A stretch of DNA of 64,000 bases from contig NZ_CP062698.1 in NCBI RefSeq assembly GCF_018389385.1, positions 3,380,667 to 3,444,666 on the forward strand, read 5' to 3'. Position 1 is the first letter of the stretch. Every line of letters begins with the position of its first letter. This document shows, one piece after another, positions 41,064-49,488 of the stretch. The translations under genes were made by a program, and so were the position numbers. The DNA comes from Anthocerotibacter panamensis C109. GTDB lineage: Bacteria > Cyanobacteriota > Cyanobacteriia > Gloeobacterales > Anthocerotibacteraceae. The notes under the pieces were generated by a model, which worked only from the letters and a program-made list of their open reading frames with translations, made no database searches and had not been told where the DNA came from.

Positions 41064-42125
41064 ATGACTGCTACTTTAGAGCGTCGCGCGTCTCGGGGCC
41101 TGTGGGGCCAATTCACCGACTGGGTCACCTCCACCAACAACCGTATCTATGTGGGTTGGTTCGGAGTGCTGATGATCCCCACCCTGCTGACCGCCATTAC
41201 TGCCTACGTCATCGCCTTCGTCGCTGCTCCTCCTGTGGACATGGACGGCATCCGCGAGCCTATCTCCGGCTCCCTGTTGTATGGCAACAACCTGATCACC
41301 GGCAACGTGATTCCTTCGTCCAACGCCATCGGCCTGCACTTCTACCCCATCTGGGAAGCTTCTTCCATGGATGAGTGGCTCTACAACGGCGGCCCCTACC
41401 AGTTGATCGTTTTCCACTTCCTGATTGGCATCTTCTGCTACATGGGTCGGGAATGGGAACTGTCCTACCGGTTGGGTCTGCGTCCGTGGATCTGCATTGC
41501 CTACTCTGCTCCTGTGGCTGCGGCGACCGCTGTGTTCTTCGTGTACCCGATTGGTCAGGGTTCTTTCTCGGATGGGATGCCCCTCGGGATTTCCGGGACC
41601 TTCAACTTCATGTTCGTGTTCCAAGCAGAGCACAACATCCTCAACCACCCCTTCCACATGTTGGGTGTAGCGGCGGTGTTCGGTGGCTCGCTGTTCTCTG
41701 CGATGCATGGTTCGTTGGTGACCTCTTCGCTGGTGCGTGAGACGACCTATGAAGAGTCAGCCAACAACGGTTACACGTTCGGACAAGAAGAAGAGACCTA
41801 CAACATCGTGGCGGCGCATGGGTACTTCGGTCGTCTGATTTTCCAATATGCGAGCTTCAACAACTCGCGTAAGCTGCACTTTTTCCTGGCGGCATGGCCT
41901 GTCATCGGGATTTGGTGCACAGCTTTGGGGATCTGCACGATGAGCGTGAACCTGAACGGGTTCAACTTCAACAGCTCGATTGTGGATGCGCAGGGTCGGG
42001 TAGTGTACACCTGGGCGGACATTGTGAACCGTGCGAACCTGGGGATGGAAGTGATGCATGAGCGCAATGCCCACAACTTCCCTCTGGATCTTGCTTCTGG
42101 TGCTGAAGTCAAGGTGGCTGGTTAA
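41064..42125 (+). CDS. psbA: Photosystem II D1 protein (high-light type, Glu130)
   Basis: The 353-residue D1 reaction-centre subunit. All functional residues are at canonical positions: Tyr161 (YZ), Asp170, Glu189, His190, His198, His215, Ser264, His272, His332, Glu333, His337, Asp342 and Ala344, leaving a nine-residue C-terminal extension (SGAEVKVAG) removed by CtpA. Residue 130 is Glu, as in the high-light D1 forms, where Gln is the low-light form. Residue 194 is Asn where Met is usual. It lies 75 bases before psbD, with a hairpin between them. Confidence 0.98.
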   Translation: MTATLERRASRGLWGQFTDWVTSTNNRIYVGWFGVLMIPTLLTAITAYVIAFVAAPPVDMDGIREPISGSLLYGNNLITGNVIPSSNAIGLHFYPIWEASSMDEWLYNGGPYQLIVFHFLIGIFCYMGREWELSYRLGLRPWICIAYSAPVAAATAVFFVYPIGQGSFSDGMPLGISGTFNFMFVFQAEHNILNHPFHMLGVAAVFGGSLFSAMHGSLVTSSLVRETTYEESANNGYTFGQEEETYNIVAAHGYFGRLIFQYASFNNSRKLHFFLAAWPVIGIWCTALGICTMSVNLNGFNFNSSIVDAQGRVVYTWADIVNRANLGMEVMHERNAHNFPLDLASGAEVKVAG

Positions 42126-42126
42126 T

Positions 42127-42166
42127 AATGGGATGGGGCTACGGTCACCGTAGCCCCGCTCCATTG
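42127..42166 (+). terminator. Strong hairpin between psbA and psbD
   Basis: A perfect stem GGGGCTACGG / CCGTAGCCCC with a three-base loop (42135-42157) is flanked by a second, imperfect arm AATGGGA / TCCATT. There is no T-run after it, so it may be a partial terminator or a 3' stabiliser of psbA mRNA that lets some transcripts continue into psbDC. Confidence 0.55.
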
Positions 42167-42200
42167 GGGATTGAAACATCGTTTTGGAGAGGCTCGAAAA

Positions 42201-43259
42201 ATGACTATTGCAGTAGGACGGCAGGAGCAGCGTCAGGGGTGGTTTGACACTCTGGACGATTGGCTCAAAAAAGACCGCTTTGTGTTCATCGGCTGGTCTG
42301 GTCTTCTTTTCTTCCCCACCGCCTATCTGGCTGTCGGTGGTTGGATGACCGGGACCACTTTTGTGACGAGCTGGTATACCCATGGTTTGGCTAGCTCCTA
42401 TCTGGAGGGGGCCAACTTCTTCACTTCCGCTGTCAGCTCACCCGCTGATGCACTAGGCCACTCACTCATCCTGCTCTGGGGTCCTGAAGCCCAAGGTGAC
42501 TTCACCCGCTGGTGCCAGTTGGGGGGTCTGTGGACCTTCATCGCTTTCCACGGAGCTTTGTCGCTCATCGGCTTTATGCTTCGTCAATTTGAAGTTTCTC
42601 GCCTGATTGGGATTCGCCCGTACAACGCTATTGCGTTCTCGGCTCCCATCGCTGTTTTTGTTTCTGTTTTCTTGATGTATCCTTTGGGCCAGCACTCCTG
42701 GTTCTTTGGTCCGAGCTTCGGTGTCAACGGCATCTTCCGTTTCCTCCTGTTCTTTCAAGGCTTCCACAACTGGACTCTGAACCCCTTCCACATGATGGGT
42801 GTTGCTGGTGTTTTGGGCGGTGCGCTCTTGTGCGCCATCCACGGGGCCACGGTAGAGAACACCTTGTTTGAAGACGGCAAGCAGGCCAACACCTTCAAAG
42901 CTTTTGACCCCACTCAGGAAGAAGAAACCTACTCGATGCTCTTGGCTAACCGTTTTTGGAGCCAGATCTTCGGGATTGCCTTCTCCAACAAGCGTTGGCT
43001 GCACTTCTTCATGCTGTTTGTACCGGTTACGGGTCTGTGGATGGCGTCCATCGGCATTGTCGGGGTAGCGCTCAACCTACGGGCCTATGAATTCGTTTCT
43101 CAAGAAGTCCGGGCTGCTCAGGACCCTGAGTTCGAAACCCTGTACACTGCTAACATCCTGATCAATGAAGGCATCCGCGCCTGGATGGGTCCTGCCGACC
43201 AGCCGCATGCGGGCCTTGATTTCCCTGAGGAGGTACTGCCCCGTGGTAACGCGCTTTGA
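42201..43259 (+). CDS. psbD: Photosystem II D2 protein
   Basis: The 352-residue D2 reaction-centre subunit. Tyr160 is YD, His117 binds the peripheral chlorophyll, and His197 binds PD2. Blocks [20 protein letters not shown] and [20 protein letters not shown] are typical. I start at ATG 42201, with GAGG about nine bases before it; upstream in-frame residues are not family-like. It overlaps psbC by 17 bases, the conserved arrangement of the psbDC operon. Confidence 0.98.
   Translation: MTIAVGRQEQRQGWFDTLDDWLKKDRFVFIGWSGLLFFPTAYLAVGGWMTGTTFVTSWYTHGLASSYLEGANFFTSAVSSPADALGHSLILLWGPEAQGDFTRWCQLGGLWTFIAFHGALSLIGFMLRQFEVSRLIGIRPYNAIAFSAPIAVFVSVFLMYPLGQHSWFFGPSFGVNGIFRFLLFFQGFHNWTLNPFHMMGVAGVLGGALLCAIHGATVENTLFEDGKQANTFKAFDPTQEEETYSMLLANRFWSQIFGIAFSNKRWLHFFMLFVPVTGLWMASIGIVGVALNLRAYEFVSQEVRAAQDPEFETLYTANILINEGIRAWMGPADQPHAGLDFPEEVLPRGNAL
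43227..43233 (+). promoter_or_regulatory. Shine-Dalgarno GAGGAGG for psbC inside psbD
   Basis: GAGGAGG within the psbD coding end lies nine bases before a GTG at 43243. It decides the psbC start: the longer frame from 43165 is not the gene. Confidence 0.8.
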
Positions 43260-44721
43260 TACAACGTTTGATGCCCAAATGGCTCGTGGGCAACAGGAAG
43301 ACTTTGCTTGGTGGGCGGGTAATGCCCGGTTAATCAACCTCTCTGGCAAGCTTCTTGGTGCTCACGTCGCTCACGCGGGGCTGATTGTCTTCTGGACCGG
43401 GGCTATGACCCTGTTCGAGTTAGGCCATTACAACACAGCCAAGCCGATGTACGAACAAGGGCTGATCTTGCTGCCCCACCTAGCTACTCTTGGCTGGGGC
43501 GGCGGTGCGCAGATCGGCGGCGCAATCACCGACACCTGGATTTTCTTTGTAGTCGGGGTCCTGCACTTGATCTCGTCTTTGGTCCTGGGCCTAGGTGGCA
43601 TCTACCACTCCCTCTGGGGACCGGATGTCCTGACTGGCTTCTTCGGCTATGACTGGAAAGACAAAAACAAGATGACGACCATTATTGGGATTCACCTGAT
43701 CCTGCTTGGATTGGGTGCCCTGTTGCTCGTCATTAAGGCTGCTTGGTTCGGTGGGGTCTATGATCCCTGGGCCAAGGTGCTCTCTTCATGTGTCGATGGC
43801 TATCCCTGCATCGATGGATTGGGTATCCTACCGCAGACGGTCGGGACTCCTGAAGGATTAACTCAGGTCAATGGTGGCGCGGTGCGTGTTATCACGAACC
43901 CGACCCTCGACCCCACAGTTATCTTCGCCTATGTCCTCAAATCTCCCTTCGGTGGTGAAGGCAACATCATCTCCGTCGATAACCTTGAAGACATTGTCGG
44001 CGGCCACATCTACATCGGCTTTATCTGCATCCTCGGCGGGATCTGGCATATTGTGAGCCGTCCTTTCCGCTGGGCAGAGCGGGCTTTGATCTGGTCTGGC
44101 GAGGCTTACCTCTCCTACTCGCTGGGTGCTCTGTCGCTGATGGGCTTCATTGCTGCGGCCTATGTGTGGTTCAACAACACAGCCTATCCCTCGGAGTTCT
44201 ATGGCCCGACCAACTCGGAAGCGGCTCAAGGTCAGGACTTCACCTTCATGCAGCGCGACCTCAAACTCGGGGTGGACATCGGTTCGGCTCAAGGCCCGAC
44301 GGGTCTGGGTAAGTACCTGATGCGCTCGCCCTCGGGTACGGTCATCTTCGGCGGTGAATCCATGCGCTTCTGGTCTACCAAGAGCCCGCACCTAGAGCCC
44401 TTCAAGACTACCGCCGCCAACGGTCTGCCTGACGGTACCGGCTACTCGATTGAGAAGCTCTCTAGCGATGCCCAACCCTGGCAAATCCGCCGCGCCGCTG
44501 AATTCATGACCCATGCCCCGATTGGTTCTTTGAACTCGGTCGGCGGTGTAGCGACTGAAATCAACACCATCAACTACGTGAGCCCCCGTACTTGGCTCGC
44601 TGCTTCTCACTTCCTCCTTGCTTTCTTCCTGCTGGTGGGCCACCTGTGGCACGCTGGTCGCGCCCGCGCTGCGTTCGCGGGTTTCGAGAAGGGCATTGAC
44701 CGCGAGTTCGAGAAGATTTAG
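43243..44721 (+). CDS. psbC: Photosystem II CP43 protein, with lumenal loop insertion
   Basis: A 492-residue chlorophyll a antenna protein with six membrane helices. It carries [20 protein letters not shown] and, in the large lumenal loop [12 protein letters not shown] with the Glu and Arg that contact the Mn cluster. It is about 30 residues longer than typical CP43, because residues 178-213 (after YDPWA and before [11 protein letters not shown]) replace a loop of about five residues; the insert includes the cysteine pair CVDGYPC (183 and 189). It starts with GTG at 43243, overlapping psbD by 17 bases. The gene ends shortly after [12 protein letters not shown], missing part of the usual tail. 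Confidence 0.97.
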   Translation: MVTRFDTTFDAQMARGQQEDFAWWAGNARLINLSGKLLGAHVAHAGLIVFWTGAMTLFELGHYNTAKPMYEQGLILLPHLATLGWGGGAQIGGAITDTWIFFVVGVLHLISSLVLGLGGIYHSLWGPDVLTGFFGYDWKDKNKMTTIIGIHLILLGLGALLLVIKAAWFGGVYDPWAKVLSSCVDGYPCIDGLGILPQTVGTPEGLTQVNGGAVRVITNPTLDPTVIFAYVLKSPFGGEGNIISVDNLEDIVGGHIYIGFICILGGIWHIVSRPFRWAERALIWSGEAYLSYSLGALSLMGFIAAAYVWFNNTAYPSEFYGPTNSEAAQGQDFTFMQRDLKLGVDIGSAQGPTGLGKYLMRSPSGTVIFGGESMRFWSTKSPHLEPFKTTAANGLPDGTGYSIEKLSSDAQPWQIRRAAEFMTHAPIGSLNSVGGVATEINTINYVSPRTWLAASHFLLAFFLLVGHLWHAGRARAAFAGFEKGIDREFEKI

Positions 44722-44735
44722 TAGATTCCTCACCC

Positions 44736-44770
44736 AAAAAACTCCCCTGTCTTGGCTGGGGAGTTTTTTT
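44736..44770 (+). terminator. Intrinsic terminator after psbC
   Basis: AAAAAACTCCCC and GGGGAGTTTTTTT form a strong stem with a ten-base loop and a T-run, 14 bases after the psbC stop. It is the clear end of the psbA-psbDC transcript. Confidence 0.85.
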
Positions 44771-44810
44771 ATTTTTGTATTTAAAGAAGGTGGCCTTGTC
44801 GGGTGCTCCT

Positions 44811-45275
44811 TCAAAGCAGTCCCTGCTCCTTCATGGCATGGGCTTGCTGGATGGCCTTAGCTACACTACTCAGACAACATCTGCCACTGGGATTGGTTTG
44901 TTCACAACGACACGCGCCCGCCCTTACACGCTGCATGATCAGTTCATGAATATCAGTAAGTTGAATGTCTGTATGTACTGCTTGGCGATCATAGCCAAAG
45001 CAGTAGCACAGCGGAATTGGATACTCGGTCTCCTTAACGGTCACACGGACTGTTAACTGATGCTTTGTAATGAGGTGATCACCCGAAGCGGAAACATATA
45101 CTACGTCACAGTCTGGCGCATCGCAAAAATAGTAATGTTGGGGGAGCAACACTGCCTTGACCTCGGGCGTGACCAAATGCTCAACCGTCTGGTACCCAAC
45201 CGGTTTCGTCACATGGCTATTCATTGGGCAAGTCGGCGGAACGCTTTTAGATGGGACGGTACAACATTCTGACAT
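44811..45275 (-). CDS. CopZ-like zinc/Fe-S cysteine-rich protein
   Basis: A 154-residue protein rich in cysteines in ordered groups: SECC and PTCPMN at the N-terminus, YFCDAPDCDVVYVSAS, IPLCYCFGYDR, and at the end ACRCEQTNPSGRCCLSSV. This is the pattern of the CopZ N-terminal domain, which binds a zinc and a [2Fe-2S] cluster in a copper chaperone; here there is no fused heavy-metal (HMA) domain. I use the ATG at 45275 with GAGGT upstream. It is divergent from the cobalt/nickel transporter operon, so a metal role is plausible but not shown. Confidence 0.7.
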   Translation of the reverse strand: MSECCTVPSKSVPPTCPMNSHVTKPVGYQTVEHLVTPEVKAVLLPQHYYFCDAPDCDVVYVSASGDHLITKHQLTVRVTVKETEYPIPLCYCFGYDRQAVHTDIQLTDIHELIMQRVRAGACRCEQTNPSGRCCLSSVAKAIQQAHAMKEQGLL

Positions 45276-45429
45276 CGTTACCTCTTTGCGTGACATCATA
45301 TTACATGGCAACGATAAACTGCCCCTTGCTCCCCTACCGCTGCACTAAAGAGCGTACTAAATTTCGATGCTCCTTGGCGCATCTGGCTGAAAGATTAAAA
45401 TTAGCCTCATTCCTCCCCACTTTTGCCCG

Positions 45430-45447
45430 CCTCAGCCTAGGCTGAGG
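45430..45447. promoter_or_regulatory. 18-bp perfect palindrome before cbiM
   Basis: CCTCAGCCTAGGCTGAGG is a perfect palindrome 13 bases before the first ATG of cbiM; its right arm overlaps the ribosome site GAGGGGA. It could be an operator for a metal sensor or an mRNA hairpin that hides the ribosome site. Confidence 0.45.
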
Positions 45448-45460
45448 GGAAGCGTCCTGG

Positions 45461-46168
45461 ATGCCTGTGTTGCCTTTATTCAGCTTGCTCGCTATGCATA
45501 TCCCAGACGGTCTTTTGAACCTGCCGGTGGCAGGAGTGACCTGGATGATTTCGCTGGGGTTGATTGGGTTGGCCCTCAAGCAGACCAGTCAAGCCTATGC
45601 CGACCGTCTGGTGCCTTTGATGGGCGTGTCTTCGGCGTTTATCTTTGCGGCACAAATGGTCAACTTTCCAGTTCCCGGCGGGAGTTCGGGCCATCTGTTG
45701 GGCGGGACGCTCGCGGCGATTCTGCTTGGTCCCTGGGCGGGGAGTTTGGCTGTGGTCGTAGTCTTCGTGGTTCAGGCGCTGGTCTTTCAGGACGGGGGCA
45801 TAGTGGCGCTGGGAGCCAATATTTTTAATATGGGTCTGGTGGGGACTTTTTTGGGCTACTACGTATATCGGCTGGTGCGGATGGTGCTGGGGGACAAGGG
45901 CTGGTTCGCGCTGGCGGCGGCGACGGGGATTGCTAGTTGGGTCAGTGTGATGATGGCGGCGATGATCACGTCCTTGGAGTTGGCTGGGTCGGGGACGGTG
46001 GCGCTGGGAATTGTTCTACCTGCGATGGTCGGGGTCCATGCCCTGATTGGCTTTGGGGAGGCGGTGTTGACCGTGGGCGTAGTCGGCTTTTTGTGGCGGA
46101 CCCGACCCGATGTGCTCTTTGATCCCCCTGAGATGACAGCATGGGTCACTAAGGAACCGGGTCAATGA
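45461..46168 (+). CDS. cbiM: Cobalt/nickel ECF transporter substrate-capture protein CbiM
   Basis: A 235-residue membrane S-component for Co2+/Ni2+ uptake. The family motif MHIPDG starts at residue 12 (ATG 45494); in CbiM/NikM the N-terminal Met-His-Ile binds the metal, so either that ATG is the start or the 11 hydrophobic residues before it are removed. I report the upstream ATG because GAGGGGA precedes it by ten bases. Other blocks: SSGHLLGGTLAAILLGPWAG and VVQALVFQDGGIVALGANIF. It is first in cbiM-cbiN-cbiQ-cbiO. Confidence 0.9.
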   Translation: MPVLPLFSLLAMHIPDGLLNLPVAGVTWMISLGLIGLALKQTSQAYADRLVPLMGVSSAFIFAAQMVNFPVPGGSSGHLLGGTLAAILLGPWAGSLAVVVVFVVQALVFQDGGIVALGANIFNMGLVGTFLGYYVYRLVRMVLGDKGWFALAAATGIASWVSVMMAAMITSLELAGSGTVALGIVLPAMVGVHALIGFGEAVLTVGVVGFLWRTRPDVLFDPPEMTAWVTKEPGQ

Positions 46169-46485
46169 CAAGACCCAAGCGAAATTGGCTACTGGGGGGG
46201 CTTGTGGTGGCGCTGTTGGTGGCAGCCTTGGTCTCGCCCTGGGCGAGTCAGAACCCGGACGGGTTAAATAAAGTCGCTCAGGACCAGGGTTTTAGTGCAC
46301 AAGCAACGCAGACGCCTGCTGAGCACTTACCCTTCTTCCAAATCTTTGAGAGCTACGCCCTGCGCGGTATCGAGAACCGGGCGGTCGCCAAAGCGCTGGC
46401 AGGGGCGGCGGGGACATTGCTCGTCTTTGGCTTGGCTTGGGGGGTGGGCGCTATGATGCGCCGTTCGCGGGGGGTAGACTCCTGA
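46165..46485 (+). CDS. cbiN: PDGLE-domain protein (CbiN-like component)
   Basis: A 106-residue protein with two hydrophobic helices (about 9-26 and 78-100) around a short periplasmic loop ASQNPDGLNKVAQDQGF, which carries the PDGL signature. In cobalt/nickel transporters this small subunit helps load CbiM. It overlaps cbiM by four bases (ATGA) and its stop overlaps the cbiQ start. Confidence 0.85.
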   Translation: MTRPKRNWLLGGLVVALLVAALVSPWASQNPDGLNKVAQDQGFSAQATQTPAEHLPFFQIFESYALRGIENRAVAKALAGAAGTLLVFGLAWGVGAMMRRSRGVDS

Positions 46486-47264
46486 TGTTCCTTCATGTAC
46501 CGACTTTAGCTTTTGCGACCTGCGCGGACCGCGATACCCCATGGCACCGCTTGCACCCAAGGGCTCGCCTCCTCGCGGCTCTGGTTCTAGTCTTTGGTAT
46601 AGCTTTGATCCCAAATGGCGTCTGGCCAGTTTTGGGGCTCTACGCGGGGGTACTGCTGTTGCTGATTTTGCTGGGGCAGGTGAATCCGGGGCAAATTGTC
46701 CGTAGGCTGGGTGTGGAACTAGCGTTTGTGGGCGTTATTTTGCTGAGTATTCTTTTTTCGGGGAAAGGCACGACTCTTGTCACCCTGGGACCGCTCACGA
46801 TTGCCAAGGGCAGCTTGGTGAATTTTGGCAGTGTGTTGGGTCGGGCGGTGCTCTCTTTGCTGATTTTGAACGTGCTCACGCTCACGACGGCGACCCCTGC
46901 GCTATTGCAAGCGCTGACCGAGTTACGCTGTCCACGGCTGTTGGTCAATGTGTTGGAGTCGATGGTCCGCTACATCGCCGTTTTGGCGGACGAGTTGGCG
47001 ACGATGCGCAGGGCGGCACAGGCGCGCAGTGCGCGTTCCGGGACGCTGTTGGACTGGGGGACGTTAGGGAATATTCTGGGGACGCTCTTTTTGCGGACTT
47101 ATGGGCGAGGAGAACGGATTCACTTGGCGATGCAGGCGCGGGGCTTCACGGGGACATTCCCGACTACAAGGAGTAGTGCTTTTGGCTGGGGGGAGTGGTT
47201 GGTCCTCGCGGCTTCGGCGGCGGTGGTCGTCGGGGCGCAATATTTGGTGTGGGGGCGCGGTTGA
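46485..47264 (+). CDS. cbiQ: ECF transporter transmembrane subunit CbiQ
   Basis: A 259-residue T-component that couples CbiM to the ATPase. It begins MFLHVPTLAFATCADRDTPW at an ATG overlapping the previous stop (TGATG). HRLHPRARLLAALVLVFG is the typical first helix, and coupling motifs appear as ADELATMRRAAQARSAR and RGERIHLAMQARGFTG. The longer frame to 46437 would overlap cbiN and is rejected. Confidence 0.9.
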   Translation: MFLHVPTLAFATCADRDTPWHRLHPRARLLAALVLVFGIALIPNGVWPVLGLYAGVLLLLILLGQVNPGQIVRRLGVELAFVGVILLSILFSGKGTTLVTLGPLTIAKGSLVNFGSVLGRAVLSLLILNVLTLTTATPALLQALTELRCPRLLVNVLESMVRYIAVLADELATMRRAAQARSARSGTLLDWGTLGNILGTLFLRTYGRGERIHLAMQARGFTGTFPTTRSSAFGWGEWLVLAASAAVVVGAQYLVWGRG

Positions 47265-48013
47265 TGCATCCTAACCCGGTTCACCTGGAAGATGTGCAGT
47301 ATACCTATCCCGATGGCACCCCGGCCCTGAAGAAAATAAGCGTGAGCTTTAAGGCGCAAGAGACGGTCGCCATTGTCGGGCCCAATGGTTCGGGCAAGTC
47401 CACGCTGCTGTTGCACCTGAATGGTTTGCTTATGGCCCAAGGGGGGCGCATTCGCATCGCAGACCGTCCGCTGACGGCGGAGCATCTACCTTTTATTCGG
47501 CGTTTTGTGGGGTTGGTCTTTCAGAACCCGGAGGACCAACTTTTTATGCCCACGGTGCGCGAGGACGTCGCCTTCGGTCCGCAGAATCTGGGGGTGAAGG
47601 GGGATGCTTTGCTCAAGCGGGTCCGCGACTGTATGGAACGGGTGGGTTTGGAGCCTGCCCGGTTTCTGGACCGGCAAAGTTTTAACTTGTCGTTGGGGGA
47701 GAAGAAGCGGGTAGCGATGGCGGGTGTCCTCGCTATGGACCCGGAGGTGCTGGCTTTTGATGAACCGTCGGCGGGGCTGGACCCCCGCTCTCGCCGCCGC
47801 CTGATCCGCTTGATCAAGGAACTCCCGCAGACGAAGCTCATCGCCACCCATGACCTGGATCTGGCGCTCGAGACCTGTACGCGGACGGTCCTCCTGGAAG
47901 GCGGCGTAGTCATCGCGGACGGTCCTACCGAGCATTTGTTGCGTGACCGAGTTTTTCTGGAGACCCACGGATTGGAATTGCCGCTGTGTTTGATGAAGCC
48001 TGAAGTTCCCTAG
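47264..48013 (+). CDS. cbiO: ECF transporter ATPase CbiO
   Basis: A 249-residue ABC ATPase. Walker A is GPNGSGKST, the Q-loop is GLVFQNPEDQLFMPTV, the signature is NLSLGEKKRVAMAG (a G-E-K-K variant), and Walker B is VLAFDEPSAGLD with H-loop IATHDLDLALE. The ATG overlaps the cbiQ stop (TGATG). The four genes form a complete group I ECF importer. Confidence 0.93.
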   Translation: MHPNPVHLEDVQYTYPDGTPALKKISVSFKAQETVAIVGPNGSGKSTLLLHLNGLLMAQGGRIRIADRPLTAEHLPFIRRFVGLVFQNPEDQLFMPTVREDVAFGPQNLGVKGDALLKRVRDCMERVGLEPARFLDRQSFNLSLGEKKRVAMAGVLAMDPEVLAFDEPSAGLDPRSRRRLIRLIKELPQTKLIATHDLDLALETCTRTVLLEGGVVIADGPTEHLLRDRVFLETHGLELPLCLMKPEVP

Positions 48014-48120
48014 CTGCTGCGAACATTAAAATAAGAACGGGCGCACGCCTCAAGCCGGTGCACGCCTGTGATTCTGCAATAATAGGGCATTGCGTCTGAA
48101 ACCCTGAACGAAAAGAGGAT

Positions 48121-49479
48121 ATGCTGATGTCCAGGTTGTTCAACCCCCTATGCTGGGGCCTCATCTTGAGCTTGGGACTGGTCCCTGTTCAAGCCCAAAG
48201 TTTTAATAAACTTCTAGAGCAAGGTAGCGCTCTGGCGGTCAAGGGCAAATCCGATGCTGCAATCCAGAACTTGAGTCAGGCAGCCCAACTCAAACCCAAT
48301 GACCCGGATGTGCAGTTCTTCCTTGGAGTCGCCTACCGCGATAAAAATGAATTAGAGACCGCCCTCGGTTTTTTCCAAAAAGCCAATACCCTGCGCCCCA
48401 AGGACGGTAGCACGCTCTCCAATCTGGGGATTGTCCTGAGTCGGCTGAAGCGCTATGACGAAGCCATCAGCAACTATAACAGCGCCATCGCCGTAGAGCC
48501 GCGCAACCCCAACTACTACATCAATCTGGGCCAAGCCCTACGCGACAAGGGCGAATACCCGCAGGCTGTCGAGGCACTCAAAAAAGGACTGGCGCTCAAG
48601 CCCAAAGACCTCATCCCTGCCTACGGCTATCTGGCAGAAGCTTTGGACAAGACCAAAGCGTATCCCGAAGCGCTCCAGTATTTCGGTCTGGTCCTCAAGG
48701 CGCGCCCCAAAGACCTCCCTGCCGCCTATGGGAAAGCCCGCATCCTCAAAGAACAGGGCAACACGGCTGAGGCCATCACCGCCTACGAAGCCCTGACAGC
48801 GTTTAAGGGAGATGAGGCCCAATTTTATGTGGACTTGGGCCAACTCTACCAGACCCAGCGAAAGCTGCCTGAAGCGGTCGCCAACTTTCGGCAAGCCCTC
48901 ACGCTGAATAAGCAACTGCCTGAAGTCCAAATACAACTAGCTGTGCTTTATCGAGAACTTGGTGATCTCTCTGCTGCAACCCAGACCTATGAGGATTACC
49001 TAAAAGATCATCCCAAAGATGGCGTGGCCCAAGCCAGTCTAGGCTCCCTGTACAGTCAGTTGGGCCAGTATGACCAAGCCATCCCTGCGTACCGCGCCGC
49101 CCTCGACCTGAGTGCACCGACTGCCGATATCTACAGCAACCTAGGCGTAGCCCTCGCCAAGAAGAGTGCCTACAGCGAGGCCATCCCGATTTTGAACAAG
49201 GCGATTGCCCTGGATGCCAAGCTGCCTTTGGCCCAAAAAAACCTGGGGATCGCCCTCATCAATAGCGGCAAGCTCAAAGAAGCCCTGGAGCCCTCGATTG
49301 CAGCGGTGAACCTGACTCCCACCGACCCGGAGGCGTGGCAGATCTACGGCATAGCGCTGGCTAGTAACAGCCGACTCGATGAATCTATTGAAGCCCTTGA
49401 GACAGCGCTCAAGCTCAAGCCCGACGACGCTCAGAGCAAGGAACTCCTGGAACAGGTTAAAAAAGCAAAAGGGGGTTAG
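48121..49479 (+). CDS. Exported TPR-repeat protein
   Basis: A 452-residue protein with a Sec signal (MLMSRLFNPLCWGLILSLGL, cleavage after AQA) and about twelve tetratricopeptide repeats, for example NLGIVLSRLKRYDEAISNYN and SNLGVALAKKSAYSEAIPIL. TPR arrays bind partner proteins; exported ones often assist assembly in the periplasm. The role here is unknown. GAGG lies before the ATG. It is separated from cbiO by about 107 bases and from pheT by nine. Confidence 0.85.
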   Translation: MLMSRLFNPLCWGLILSLGLVPVQAQSFNKLLEQGSALAVKGKSDAAIQNLSQAAQLKPNDPDVQFFLGVAYRDKNELETALGFFQKANTLRPKDGSTLSNLGIVLSRLKRYDEAISNYNSAIAVEPRNPNYYINLGQALRDKGEYPQAVEALKKGLALKPKDLIPAYGYLAEALDKTKAYPEALQYFGLVLKARPKDLPAAYGKARILKEQGNTAEAITAYEALTAFKGDEAQFYVDLGQLYQTQRKLPEAVANFRQALTLNKQLPEVQIQLAVLYRELGDLSAATQTYEDYLKDHPKDGVAQASLGSLYSQLGQYDQAIPAYRAALDLSAPTADIYSNLGVALAKKSAYSEAIPILNKAIALDAKLPLAQKNLGIALINSGKLKEALEPSIAAVNLTPTDPEAWQIYGIALASNSRLDESIEALETALKLKPDDAQSKELLEQVKKAKGG

Positions 49480-49488
49480 AACACATCG

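Noticed and set aside
41076-41708. Minus-strand frame of 210 residues inside psbA
   Set aside because: Shadow of the strongly codon-biased psbA; no motif and no ribosome site.
45276-45460. Cobalamin riboswitch upstream of cbiM
   Set aside because: I could not find the conserved B12-box or core; only a palindrome is present.
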